Origin: Thamnidium elegans
Taxonomy: Eukaryota > Mucoromycota > Mucoromycetes > Mucorales > Mucoraceae
Direction of reading: 5' to 3'
Length of the DNA stretch: 64,000 nucleotides
Assembly: GCA_025201345.1 (NCBI GenBank)
Contig: JAIXMG010000025.1
Span: 186,001-250,000 of the forward strand
The notes beneath the pieces were generated by a model that saw only the letters and a list, made by a program, of their open reading frames with translations, was not told the origin of the DNA and did not search any database. This document shows, piece by piece, positions 46,138 through 57,262 of this stretch; positions within the stretch are counted from its first letter, which is position 1; every line of letters begins with the position of its first letter. The translations under genes and the position numbers were made by a program.

Positions 46138-49100
46138 TTAGTTCGGCGTTATAGGTTGACAACTTTTTTTTGCTAATCCTCTGTATCCGCTTGTAATCTT
46201 TTTTTTAAAAAAAAGAAAAAAGTCAATAAATAGTTTTACTATAGCAGAAAAAAAACCCCCCTTTTTTTACCTGATCAAATAATAAAGCAAGTGCTGGAGA
46301 TGGTGATTGCCATTGACCAATTATATCCAATAACATTCGAATTGCCTAAAAAAAAAATTAAGGTTAAGAAAGCAAGTACTAAAAAAAAATGTATCACACA
46401 CACACAGACTGTTTTTTTTTTCTCTTACCACTTCATTTAATGCATGCGGAAATAATATCACCATGTTACAAAACCCTACAAACGCGCTATCTTTCTCATC
46501 ATTCTCTCGCATCGATCGAGACCTAAATAGCCAAGCTTGATTAAACTGCGGTAAGAAATGGGCCGCAGTCTCGGCTGAATGAATACCTAATCTCCCAATA
46601 GTTGTAATTGCGTTCTCTTGTAACTCAATCGATAATGAATGTGGATGGATTAATGGGATCAGTGATTGAAGAATATGCTGTATATGTATATCCATCTTTT
46701 CTTTACTCCATCGTATCGATATCTCTCCTACAGCCCAAATAGCATTATTACGTGCTGATTTAAATGCTGGATCATCGTTTTCTAATTGTCGAATAAGTTC
46801 GGGCATTATGTTCTCTAGGTAAGGGTCTAGTGTACTAAAACACGCTTTGGCTAAATCGCCAATTAAGGCGTAAGTGGGTTGCAGTACCTCACAACGTGAA
46901 TCCTAATTTTGTTTTGATTAAATAAGTTTGGTCATGGGGTAAGGGGTCCTACTTACATAATGTGCACACACAGCTAATAATGGTAATAGCGTAGATTGCT
47001 TTACAAATGGTTCAACCGTATTTCCTAACCCCTGAACTATACCAGATAATAAATCAAGTGGGACAACTATAAACTCATCATCTAGTTCATCCAAGTCGTC
47101 ATAATCGTCGTAATGAATTGTGCTTTGCAATGTAGCGGAAACAAGCATCACACAACGAGCGAAAACTGGTTCTGTAAATGGCAAGAACCCGATTCCCAAA
47201 GAGGTTGCGATATCTGTTAAACACTGGTACAAAAAAAAAAAAAAAAAAAAGGAGATCAGTATGTAAAATTGCATGTTCTTTTTTTGTTTGTTTTTTTTTA
47301 CCCCAAGTAACGGAAATAAATCAGAATCTGTATCTTCTAACCCATTCCAGCGAGAGATTAATGGAGGCATAAGTACTGCTATACAAGCGGGTTCGTTTAA
47401 CGAGGATCCGACGGATTCAGCTAACGTGCCAATGGTATCATACAACAGTCTCAGGTTTCTGTTTCGGTACAGTCGAAGTGCTCTGGTTAAATGGTTTAAT
47501 ATTACAGGTAAATAAGGTACCAATTCTTGTTCTGTTGCTTGCTCTTCTAGTGTTGAAAAGGCTGAACAGGCTGCCTCTTGTACTCGTCGACTGCGGTCAA
47601 GAATTCGACGCAAAAGTTCGCGAAGCACAGGTTCATAAAATCGAGTACGACCTTGGTCGCTGGTACATTGACCTACTATCCAGCCTGAGAATCGGCTCAC
47701 GGTCCAACAAGTTATGTATCGAACATGTGCCTATATATATTATAAAAAAAATTTAACTAATGTCACTATTTTCTATTTAGAAAAAAGAATTATAATTACA
47801 TTTGGATTAGATAGATTAGCTATAAGAAATGGTATCATTTCTGGAAGATGAGGGGAGATTTCATCAACTCCACCTATAGTTGAAAAAAAAAAGTTAATAT
47901 CTTGTATTATTTTCTTTTTATTCTGTAAGTGGTTTACCTTCGGCCGCTGCACCTAAGGCCAATATACCGCTTTCAACAATTTGCCAGTCTTTACTATACA
48001 AAGCTTGGCTCAAAAGCGGAAGCAAAATATCAGTCACTTGAGATTTGAATGCGGATGTAAGTGCTTCTAATGAAGTGGCACTGAACTTTCGTAAGGTCCA
48101 TTCCGAAAAGAACTCGTCATCGTCTTGATCATCCTCATCATCCTCACTATCCTCTTCCGCATACCTTGCATATCTTGATGAATTTCTAAACCTGCTGTTA
48201 AATCTGGGGTGCAGATCTTCTTCTTCATTACCTCCACCAAACATTAACAAATCGTCTTCGGTATATATCAATGAATTTAAAATAACTGGAATTACTTTAG
48301 GTAGGTACGGAACCAAGTAACCATGTAAATGCTGTAACCTTGTAAATTGATTCCAAAAATCACAAGCTTCTAAAGCTACCTTGGTATTCGTCGATTGGTT
48401 ACAAAAAATCATGTATTCGATCAACTGATTTAAATATGGCAGAACGCTTTCGGTAAAGTTATCAAGTAACATGACAAATGAGCGACATACTTCTTGACGT
48501 ACTTCAGTGTCCTCATCTGATGCAATTAAAAATAAAGACTGTAAGTAATTATCCATATTTAAAAGCAATGAGGCTGATTGTAAAGTAATAAAGTGATTGG
48601 TGGTTGATATCGATAAGACCCGTAATCGTGTGTTGGGGTTGCTGTTAAATGGAATTAGGCGGGGTATAATTGTATCTAAAACAGGTATATTGTCTATTTT
48701 CGCTTCACTAATATCTTTCGCATTATCCTCACAGATTTTTTGCAACGTATCAAGAGCCATCTACAATAATAATAATAAAGAGATGTTAGTAAGTTTTATT
48801 TTTTATTTAGGGTATTACAAGATACGGTACTTCTACAGCCAATGGATTTGTACTATCTAACTGTTGTACTAAAACGGTTAGGGCTTGAGGCCAGTTTATT
48901 ACTTGGCCTCGAACAATAATGGCAGTGATGACAGAACCGACGGTTCTTCGGACAGTTACATCTGAATCAGGTATTTCCAAAGATCGTAGACTGATATATT
49001 TTACATGTTCTAGCACGGGTAAAGGTGTTCGGTCAAAATGGTTTAATAGGTTATTTTTTAATGTTAGGCCTGCTATGGCTCGGGTATGATTATCTTCTTG

Positions 49101-49336
49101 GGTCATTTGCACAAGTATGTATATCAGATAAGAGTTATAGTCAGCAATATCATTAAATAAAGCTAGACTCTGCAGAACGATTTGAGGTTTTTTTAGAATT
49201 CAATTTTTTTTTTTTTTTTTTTTTTTTTGTTACTTACTTGTTGTACTAAGACTCGGTCTCGATTGTTAGGACTAATGGCATCTCGAAGTAAACTTAATAG
49301 TTGGTTTAAGCCTCGAGGTTCAGGTTGCCATGACAT
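46138..49336 (-). CDS. KAP104: Transportin (karyopherin beta-2, Kap104/TNPO1)
   Basis: Nine exons on the minus strand: 49336-49238, 49169-48831, 48760-47938, 47873-47800, 47730-47302, 47223-46957, 46902-46429, 46345-46271 and 46197-46138, giving 879 residues. It is the HEAT-repeat import receptor for PY-NLS cargoes such as hnRNPs. Landmarks are the N-terminal importin-beta region (THTRAIAGLTLKNNL-like segment DNHTRAIAGLTLKNNLL), the acidic H8 loop (EEDSEDDEDDQDDDEF) that releases cargo with RanGTP, and ARNNAIWAVGEISIRW plus HALNEV near the end. The last exon is short (ITSGYRGLAKKSCQPIT): the terminal helix of about 20 residues found in relatives is missing or altered. It converges with the chromodomain gene, 59 bp apart. 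Confidence 0.93.
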
Positions 49337-50509
49337 TTTTTAAAAAAGGGTTGTTCAAAATAAGTAAATGTATATAAAAAGGGGAAAGCTTAAAAAAAAG
49401 AATAATGAAAATAAAAAAGAAGACGTAAACGCGATGATATAAGAAATTTATATATGGCAGTAATGAAAAAAAAAAAAGTCATAAACACACACTCTCACGG
49501 GTATGTGAAATTTTAACTTTTCTATTCTTGGATTGCATACTCCCTCTTTGGCGGCTTCAAATGACGAATTTGGAAATGTTGTGTGTTGAAACACTTTTTT
49601 TTTTTTTTTTTTTTTTTGATCGCTCAGGTGGAATCGCTCGTTGGTGATGATAGTAATAAGTTCAACCAAGTAGTATGTTCTCGGTTAAGAGACGTTTGTT
49701 TTCTTTTTTGTATTTGATATTTACTAGTATATATATGTGTATAATTATTACAAGGACGTACAAACGAAAGAGGGGTAACAAAACAAAAACTAAAAAACTA
49801 AAAAAAAGGTTGTGGCGCATACTTTATAGAAAAAAAAAAGCGAAAAAAATTATATATTCTATTTTATACATCAAGTACTTAAACGTCATGCATTTCGATA
49901 TTTTTTATTGTATTGATTTTTAAGCGTTAAAAAAAATGTATGCTATATCTTGGAAAGGAAGGAAGTACAAAAAAATACGGACATTGAAAGCAAAAATCAC
50001 TGAGCTTTTGCATGGATGATCTGTGAAACTTATTTTCATTGTCATTTTGATCAGCGCTGCTCCTTTTCCAAATCTCTTTATTTAGAAAGTAAAATGAGAA
50101 AGACAGCACAAAAACTTGATGAGATGTAAATGAAACTTGAAACGAAATATCACTCCTTACTTGGGAGGACTATTAAATGGTTGCTGGGCAAATGTTTAAA
50201 AAAAAACAATTGGTCGGTAAGCACTAAAACCTTCTTACATCTAAAAGTGACTTAAAATATTATTAGGTAATGGTTATTTGCTTCGGGCTTCACAGTTAAC
50301 AAATATAAATATAGAATTGTGTGTGCAAAATTTTAGTGCTGTAATAAGGGGGGGGGGGGGGGAGATGCTAGTAAAAAATAGATCTGTGAAAAAAAAAACA
50401 ACCTCCCTCATTTTTTTTATTGATATTATTTGAGATACATGATTTAAAAAAAACATTATAAACCATAATAAAACAGGATTAAAACATACAGATATATATA
50501 ATTGTCTTT
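49337..50509. other. Intergenic region with G15 tract
   Basis: About 1.2 kb. It has a 15-G run at 50348-50362, long T and A runs, and a minus-strand patch at 49450-49580 (FQHTTFPNSSFEAAKEGVCN) that looks faintly coding but has no clean start or splice site. No gene is called. Confidence 0.4.
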
Positions 50510-51694
50510 TTAAGCTGCATCTAGGTATTTTTGGATATAAGCATAACTTTCGCTAACACTATCATCCCCGAAACTATCCAATGTATCTTGTTCTAGAACA
50601 GAATACTCTTCTTGTTGATCATGAGACCTAGCTCTAATGTAACCCAATTCGACATAGCTTAATGTATTAATACGCGGATAATTTTCAGTAATGGCAGGAA
50701 ATACAGAACTCGGTATCTCTGGAAAATCACTTCGAGTGATACCACAGTGTTTTAACCCAAGTAGCCTTAAATTAGGACATTTACATATAAGGTTTCGTAC
50801 GCTTGCTGGAGATAGTTTTCCACAAAATGAAACGTCCAAGTTATGTAAATAAGGTAAATATCTTGAGATGACATCTAATGTTTGATCTGTAATAGCACAC
50901 TCCAATAAAAACAAACCTCGGATATTTGGGTGTGTCTTTATAAATGGTATAATGCAACTATCCTTTATAACTGTACCTCCCGTTATTGAAAAATCTTGTA
51001 GCTTTGTCAAGCATGGTTTGCCATCGTAGCGTTCATTAGATATTAAGTAGTTTATAAAGTCCATGGATATCGTATCACAGCATACCAAATTGAGATTGAT
51101 TAAATGTTTAAAAGAGCATAGGTCATATGCTGTGTCTGCTATATTTAACCATTTACATCCAGATAAATCTAGATATTCAATTTGAAGTTCGGCAAATGGT
51201 AAAAGTGCTAAAGGAGATAAGTTGGGACATGATTCTAACGATAATTTTGTCAATTGTTGGCATTGGCCTAGATAATGTGCTGATCTATAAGTCACCATAG
51301 CCCCCTTTATTCCAAAGCTCTTTAATTGAGTACAGTATTGTGAAACACGCATTACACTTTTATCGGTAAGTTCGTCTGCTCTACGTATCTCCAATACTTC
51401 CAAGTTGGGTAACATGGACATCAAACTTAATAGATCATTATCGCTTATGTCCACTTTAAATCCAAGTTTAATCACTCGAATATATTCTCCTTTTTGATGT
51501 TTAGACTGTTTCAAACACTTTATCAGTTGCTTTACAACATGGGTTGACGGTAAGGCTGGCTCTCGCCATAACTCTGGAATAGCAGCTGCATGGAACTTTC
51601 GGTTCACAAATATACAGCTGTATTTTGCTGACTGCTTTAGTAAACTACAAAATAACGATACTATTTCATGAGGGAGTTCGTCAAACTTGGACAT
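50510..51694 (-). CDS. F-box and leucine-rich-repeat protein
   Basis: A single exon of 394 residues. The N-terminus (FDELPHEIVSLFCSLLKQS, then KYSCIFVNRKFHAAAIPELW) is an F-box of the kind that binds Skp1 in SCF ubiquitin ligases. The remaining ~300 residues are AMN1/FBXL-type leucine-rich repeats of about 25 residues, with LTKLSLESCPNLS, IEYLDLSGCKWL, LINLNLVCC and LHNLDVSFCGKLS. The C-terminal tail is acidic. Substrates cannot be predicted. A CRE palindrome lies 96 bp upstream of its start. Confidence 0.9.
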   Translation of the reverse strand: MSKFDELPHEIVSLFCSLLKQSAKYSCIFVNRKFHAAAIPELWREPALPSTHVVKQLIKCLKQSKHQKGEYIRVIKLGFKVDISDNDLLSLMSMLPNLEVLEIRRADELTDKSVMRVSQYCTQLKSFGIKGAMVTYRSAHYLGQCQQLTKLSLESCPNLSPLALLPFAELQIEYLDLSGCKWLNIADTAYDLCSFKHLINLNLVCCDTISMDFINYLISNERYDGKPCLTKLQDFSITGGTVIKDSCIIPFIKTHPNIRGLFLLECAITDQTLDVISRYLPYLHNLDVSFCGKLSPASVRNLICKCPNLRLLGLKHCGITRSDFPEIPSSVFPAITENYPRINTLSYVELGYIRARSHDQQEEYSVLEQDTLDSFGDDSVSESYAYIQKYLDAA

Positions 51695-52290
51695 GATGTT
51701 TATAAATGAAGAAGAGAAAAGAGATATTTTTTAAAAAAAAAAAATTAAGGAGTGTTATGGATAACCAGGCATAACCACGAAAACAATAATGACGTCAGAA
51801 GCAACTTGTTGTTATTTTAACAACTGTAGTTGGTAACCTAGCAACTGTTAATTTGGTTCCTGCGTTTTACCATGGCAGCATATTTTTTGTTTGTAATGGG
51901 CCCTTTGAACTGGGATAGCAAAAAATAATGGGCTATGTTTGAAAATCCGATACAAAAAATATATCCGGGCCGGACAACGTATGGTATCCCTTCTTTGAGC
52001 GGGATGGAAGTGCATAGTGAGCGCTGGAACAAGCATACACTAGATGGAAATCAGTGCAAACTAAGCATCCTTCCTTTTTCCCTTTCCAAGGTAATTATAG
52101 TGCATCCAATGGATACGATAAAAGTGAAGAGTAGATGGTCTTAAAAATAGAGCGAGTGAATAAGGTTGAAAAAAAAGATGGATGTGTTTTTTAGAAACGA
52201 TATTTAGATTATTTTTTTCTTATATGGGAGGGAACTGGAAAAAGTTGAAATGACAGAAAGACTAAATACATTTATCTTTATAGATTTACA
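51695..52290. other. Divergent intergenic region before RPL15
   Basis: These 596 bp lie between the F-box gene (minus) and RPL15 (plus). An acceptor-like CTTTATAG at 52276-52283 just before the RPL15 ATG suggests a 5' UTR intron. A 69-codon plus-strand frame at 51935-52144 has no recognisable features. Confidence 0.4.
51790..51797. promoter_or_regulatory. CRE-type palindrome TGACGTCA upstream of the F-box gene
   Basis: A second perfect TGACGTCA lies 96 bp before the F-box start codon. A bZIP factor could act here; this is inferred from position only. Confidence 0.4.
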
Positions 52291-52976
52291 ATGGGTGCCT
52301 ACAAATATTTGGAAGAGCTTGCTAGAAAGAAGCAATCTGATGTCTCTCGTTTCTTGCTCCGTGTCCGTTGTTGGGAATTCAGGTAAATAAAAAACTAGAG
52401 AAAGAGAAAGAGAGTACCGTTGATCGAAAGTGGTATTAACTCTAAATAAATAGACAATTGAACGTCATTACTCGTGCCTCTCGTCCTTCTCGTCCCGATA
52501 AGGCTCGTCGTTTAGGTTACAAGGCCAAGCAAGGTTTCGTTATCTACCGTATTCGTGTCCGTCGTGGTGGTCGTAAGAGACCTGTTCACAAGGGTGCTAC
52601 CTTCGGTAAGCCTGTCAACGAGGGTGTTAACCAACTCAAGTACCAACGTTCTCTCCGCTCCACTGCTGAAGAGCGTGTCGGTCGTAAGTGTGCTAACCTC
52701 CGTGTTTTGAACTCTTACTGGGTTAACCAAGATGCTACCTACAAGTACTTCGAAATTATCCTTGTCGATCCTTCTCACAAGGCTATCCGTCGTGATGCTC
52801 ACATCAACTGGATCGCTAACCCCGTTCACAAGCGTCGTGAAGCTCGTGGTCTTACTGCCATTGGTCGTAAGTCTCGTGGTCACGGTAAGGGTCATCGTTT
52901 CAACAACACCAAGGGTTCTGGTCGTCGTGCCACCTGGAAGCGTCGCAACACTCTTTCTCTCCGTCGTTACCGTTAA
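52291..52976 (+). CDS. RPL15: 60S ribosomal protein L15 (eL15)
   Basis: Exons 52291-52382 and 52454-52976 give 204 residues, the canonical length. The start [17 protein letters not shown], the segment [20 protein letters not shown] and the C-terminus [13 protein letters not shown] are diagnostic for eL15. It is a basic protein of the large ribosomal subunit. The codon use is C-ending and biased (CGT, AAG, GTC), unlike most neighbours, as expected of a highly expressed gene. The intron sits after codon 31. Confidence 0.98.
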
Positions 52977-53179
52977 AGGGTTGCATAATTTGCTTTGCAA
53001 CAATAATAAAATTATACATTTGTTTGGCTCATTAATTCTTAATTTCACGTGGTACCGTGTATGTAAACCGAGTTATAAATGTGGGGAAAAAAGGACTGTG
53101 ATTTGTCTATTTAAAAATGACAAACAAGTTTTTTTTTTTTTTTTCTTTACGTTATCCTTTTTTATTTATTTATATAATT

Positions 53180-54475
53180 ATGTCTGCTACTGCACAAGTT
53201 CCTAAGCTCGAAACTATCGAAATTACTTTATTCCCTAATGGAGTAGCTGAAATTGCCCATAATAGACCTAAGAGATATAATGCCCTTTCCCCTCAATCGT
53301 ACAAAGTAAAATTATATTGAACGTACCTTATTTATTCATGTACTGAATTATCACGTGTAATTATGTATTTTTTCTTTTCTTTTTTTTTAACAGGACTGGT
53401 TGAGCGCTATTCAGTGGGCAGCCAAGTGCGACGATGTAAAGGTTGCTGTCTTGACAGGTCGTGGTAAATTCTATACTTCTGGTCAGGAATTGCAACTTCC
53501 TGACATGGAGCAAGATAATCTTGAGGAGGAAATGGAACGTAGAAGACAAACTACAACGTAAGTACTGATAAGATATAAAGTTGTATATAAATAGGACATA
53601 TGTTTATGGAATTAAAATCGGTTAGTGATGTTGTTTCTGAAATGATTGCGTTCCCTAAGGTCTTAATTGGTGCTGTTAACGGTAAGATATCAGGAGTTTG
53701 AAAGTAAAGAGAAAAAAGCTGACAAAAAAACCTAATGCTGTATATGAAAAAAAAAGGTCCCGCAATCGGTTTCGGCGCTACCACACTTGCCTTATGCGAT
53801 GTTGTATACTGTGTACCGGAAGCAACATTCAGCACCCCCTTTATGAAACTTGGTAATTATCACTTTATAATATGTCCCTTAATATTTTTAATGTTAATCG
53901 CTTGTCTGTCTGCGTTCGAATAGCTTTCTGTGCTGAAGGTTGTTCTTCATTATTATTCCCAAGGTAATATATAAAAGATCGATGGCTACACAATTTGTCA
54001 GATTTAATTAATTCTTTTTGTAGAATCATGGGACCTTCTAAGGCCAACGAAATGCTTGTAAGTGAATATGTGAAATGTAGTTTAAGTCTATTATTTATAT
54101 TGAATTTCAATAGTTGTTGGGTAGATCATTTAGTTCTAGTGAAATGGTTGACTGTGGTTTTGTTAGTAGAACACTTCCTACAGATAGTTTCCGTGAAGAT
54201 ATTCTCAAAATAGCAGGAAATGCAGCTCAATTTTCTGCTGAAGCTTTAAAGGTTACTAAAGACTTAATTAAGGGTGTTGACCGTGAATTGCTCGAGAAAG
54301 TGAATCAAGAGGAAATGAGAATGTTGGGAAAACGTATGGGTAGCAGTGATTCTGTTGAAAGTATCATGCGTTTTTTGGGTAAGTTTAAAAGAACGACAAA
54401 CATGATATCACCTACTAATAAGTTGTTATAGCTGAAGCTGCTGAAAGAAAGGCAGCAAAGAAGGCTAAATTGTAG
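53180..54475 (+). CDS. Peroxisomal enoyl-CoA isomerase/hydratase (ECI type)
   Basis: Exons 53180-53305, 53394-53538, 53595-53681, 53757-53852, 53924-53963, 54024-54057, 54114-54378 and 54432-54475 give 278 residues. The crotonase fold is shown by RPKRYNALSPQ, the first oxyanion-hole loop GRGKFYTSGQEL, and GAVNGPAIGFGATTLALCDV followed by ATFSTPFMKL and EGCSSLLFPRIMG. The C-terminus is AKL, a PTS1 signal. It fits the delta3-delta2-enoyl-CoA isomerases (ECI1/ECI2) of fatty-acid beta-oxidation. The second intron is odd: the strong donor GTAAGT at 53558 breaks the frame, while the weaker GTAGAA at 53539 keeps it, so I used the latter. Confidence 0.9.
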
Positions 54476-54900
54476 TTTTCTCTCAAGACAATATGTTAAT
54501 AATAATAAAAACCATTTTTTTTTATATCAATTAAAGGAGTTATTTTGTTATAATTTTACTTTATTTTTCATAAAAAGATAATTGAAATCGATTTATATTT
54601 TATCCATGTACTATGCAATTATAATTATAGTAACGAGTGATATTCTATTGCTACTCTATAACAGATAGAAGCAAAATAGAAGATCTGACATGCAAACGAG
54701 TAAATAGAGCTTCTCTTCCCCTCTAATTCAGAACCCCCTTGCACACTGTTTTCTCCCCCTTTATTATATTTAATCCTTATAAACTACCGTTGTGTTTTTT
54801 TTATTTTACATTTTTTGTTCCCTTTCTTTAACCTTTTGCTTTCTCTCTTCTTTTTTCACTTTATATCAAAAAGAAAAATTATAGTAATAATAAAATAAAA
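54476..54900. other. Intergenic region
   Basis: These 425 bp hold the end of the enoyl-CoA isomerase gene and, in the last ~150 bp, a C/T-rich stretch typical of fungal core promoters before the CFEM-like gene. No gene is present. Confidence 0.4.
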
Positions 54901-55695
54901 ATGAAGTTCACAGTTTTAGGATTCATCACAGCTTTAGTCGCTACCGTATCAGCTCAAGTTGTTAATAATGCTTCTGCTGTCGGCCCTGTTGCTGTTCCAA
55001 CTTCTGCCGCCGTAGTCGTTCCTACCCCATCTGCAGTGTCTGCTTGTGCCGTACAGAGCACGTAAGTGAATATACATATATATATATATATTTTACATAT
55101 TTATATTTAATATGAATATTTAAAACAATAGTTTCGAATTATGTTTGCACAACGAAGATAATTACATTAAGACCTGTCAGGAACAAGGTATAATCGAAAA
55201 TATAACTACATGTGACACAATATTTACTGCTTTTCTTTGTTAGATTTTGCGTGTTTGTGTAGAGTATGTATTATACCCCTTTATTTTTTTTTTAAAAAAA
55301 AACAATTATAACTTTTAAATTTAACCCATCGATTCTTCAATAGTGGAATAAGGAGAAGTTGACTTGTTGGAATAACTGTCCTAATGATGAAGGTTTCCCT
55401 AGACAAGAAGGATTAGTTGCAAGAGTTTGTTCAATGCCTGGTGCTAATGTGTAAGCAAATTTTAAGTGGCACAAAAGTTTGATATTAAACAAATTGTTTT
55501 TTTAGTTCGATTGCTCCATGGACAAGTACTGTTGCCTCTACCTCTACACCAATTGTTCAAACTAGCATTGTCGCAACTTCCGCTTCTACTGCAACAACGA
55601 CCCCTACAAATACACATTCTGCTGCTTCTGCTTTGGCAGTTAGTCAAGGAGCCCTTCTTATCATAGGTTCATTTGTGGCCTATGTACTTTTTTAA
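54901..55695 (+). CDS. Secreted CFEM-like GPI-anchored surface protein
   Basis: Exons 54901-55061, 55132-55187, 55244-55263 (20 nt), 55344-55450 and 55506-55695 give 177 residues. A signal peptide (residues 1-18) and an Ala/Val/Pro/Ser stretch precede eight cysteines spaced C-x8-C-x10-C-x6-C-x1-C-x8-C-x3-C-x16-C. The D-F-A-C-L-C phrase, CxC pair and C-x3-C-x16-C end match the fungal CFEM layout, although the first spacing is longer than usual. A Ser/Thr-rich stalk and a C-terminal hydrophobic segment (ALLIIGSFVAYVLF) predict a GPI anchor. CFEM proteins act in haem capture, adhesion or wall integrity; which applies here is unknown. Confidence 0.82.
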
Positions 55696-57262
55696 ACCAA
55701 TTGTTCTGTTAATTGATATCAAAAGAGAAGGGGGGAAAATATACAAACAAACATCAAAAAAAAAAAAAATGACATTTCTAATGATAACAATACCCTTTTT
55801 TATATATTATTTTTGTTCATTCTCTTTGGTTTTCAATCAACAAAAAGTATAGTACTAATAGTATAGCGTTTGAATAATATTATTATTGTCCTTTTTATTT
55901 TTATTTTACACTCTTACCTCTTTTTCTTTCTCTTTTTTCCCTTTTTTTTTTCCCTCTCTTTTTCTTTTCGTTACACTGGGTTTGTTGTTGTTCAAATAGG
56001 AGCAGAGCGGATACCATGAAAAACGAATCATTTTCCGTGATCATTTTTTCCCAACAACTATGTAATCGTTACTTATTTAATACATATAATATTTTCTTCT
56101 ATATATCTCAAATTATACATGATGTGCATAAAAGTTTTGTAGTCTCTATTTTCTCTTTCTCTCTACATGTATATATATATATATATATATTTTGTACATG
56201 CACTTACTTCCTTGTAATCAAGGAGTGAGGTAGAGATGTAGAGCTCGTTTCCCCCCCCCCCTTTTTTTTACAAAAAAAATATAACCTATCTTATCAATTG
56301 TATATATCACAAACTTCTTTTTTATTTCAGAGTAATCGAATAGTTTGGTAATACAACTAGAAAATAAAACAAAAGATTAGTTTATAACGTAAAATATCTT
56401 CATATTTGTTTGTTGTCTTTACACACAATTGGTTACCGAAACGTTCCAGCAGTTTTTTTTTTTTTTTATATTTCCCTTTTTTTTTATGCAAGCTTCTCTT
56501 TGGAAACATAGTTCTCCTATACCATCACTTATAGAACGATACATGTTGCCCTACCTATTTTCTTTATGCTGTAGCTCTGTTTTCTTAGACTGGAGTGCAT
56601 ACATGAGAGATTTGCAAATAAATATTGGCGTATCACAATACAAGTTTCGATGCATGCTCTTCTTCTCGAAAGTACACAAGAACGGTGTACTACTTCGCGA
56701 ATGTATTATAATAAATAAGTATATCCTAGCTAAGATTTATTCTTGTATAATCCGAAGTTCCGTTAATTTTGTGCGCATGTGACATACCAAAATAAAATAG
56801 AAAGATAGATGTAAATTTTGCAAAAATGCAGAAGGAGCCTTTTTTTTCCTTTCTTTATTCTATGCACCTAATTTATGTAGCATTTGGTGAAATTAAACTT
56901 TGGAATAACATTATGGTTCTAAATATAAACCTAACGATATTTATTTGTTACAAATGTTTGTTATAAAAAAATACTACCTTACTAGAATTGTATAGAAATA
57001 CCGTAGTCACCTGTTCACCTGTTTATGTTCGCGTAGTATCGGCTTGACATTTCCTAAGATAAATGTATAAAAATAAGTTTAGGTTTTGTTTATTATTATT
57101 ACGCGTGAGTCACTACTTAGCCGAAATTACTTCGCCAGTTCAAGGAGCCTCTTGGATAAGACCCCGCATTTAAAATCGGAATCAAAGAAGAGTCTAATAT
57201 AAATACAATAGATTTGGTTGGATTTTTTTTTTTTTTCAAAATCTAGAAGTACAATTTATTCA
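55696..57262. other. Gene-free intergenic region
   Basis: About 1.6 kb of AT-rich DNA with C and T runs (for example about 56250-56270). A few plus-strand open frames have no protein-like composition. No repeat family member was found. Confidence 0.4.

Noticed and set aside
49448..49669. Small minus-strand gene
   Set aside because: One segment looks faintly coding, but it is interrupted by a long A tract and has no splice donor to bypass it.
51935..52144. 69-codon open frame upstream of RPL15
   Set aside because: No motif, no splice continuation and no protein-like pattern; it lies in a divergent promoter region.
52512..53205. Long Thr- or Val-rich open frames over RPL15
   Set aside because: They are antisense or frame shadows produced by the strong codon bias of RPL15; the same effect appears over RPL10 (60735-61210).
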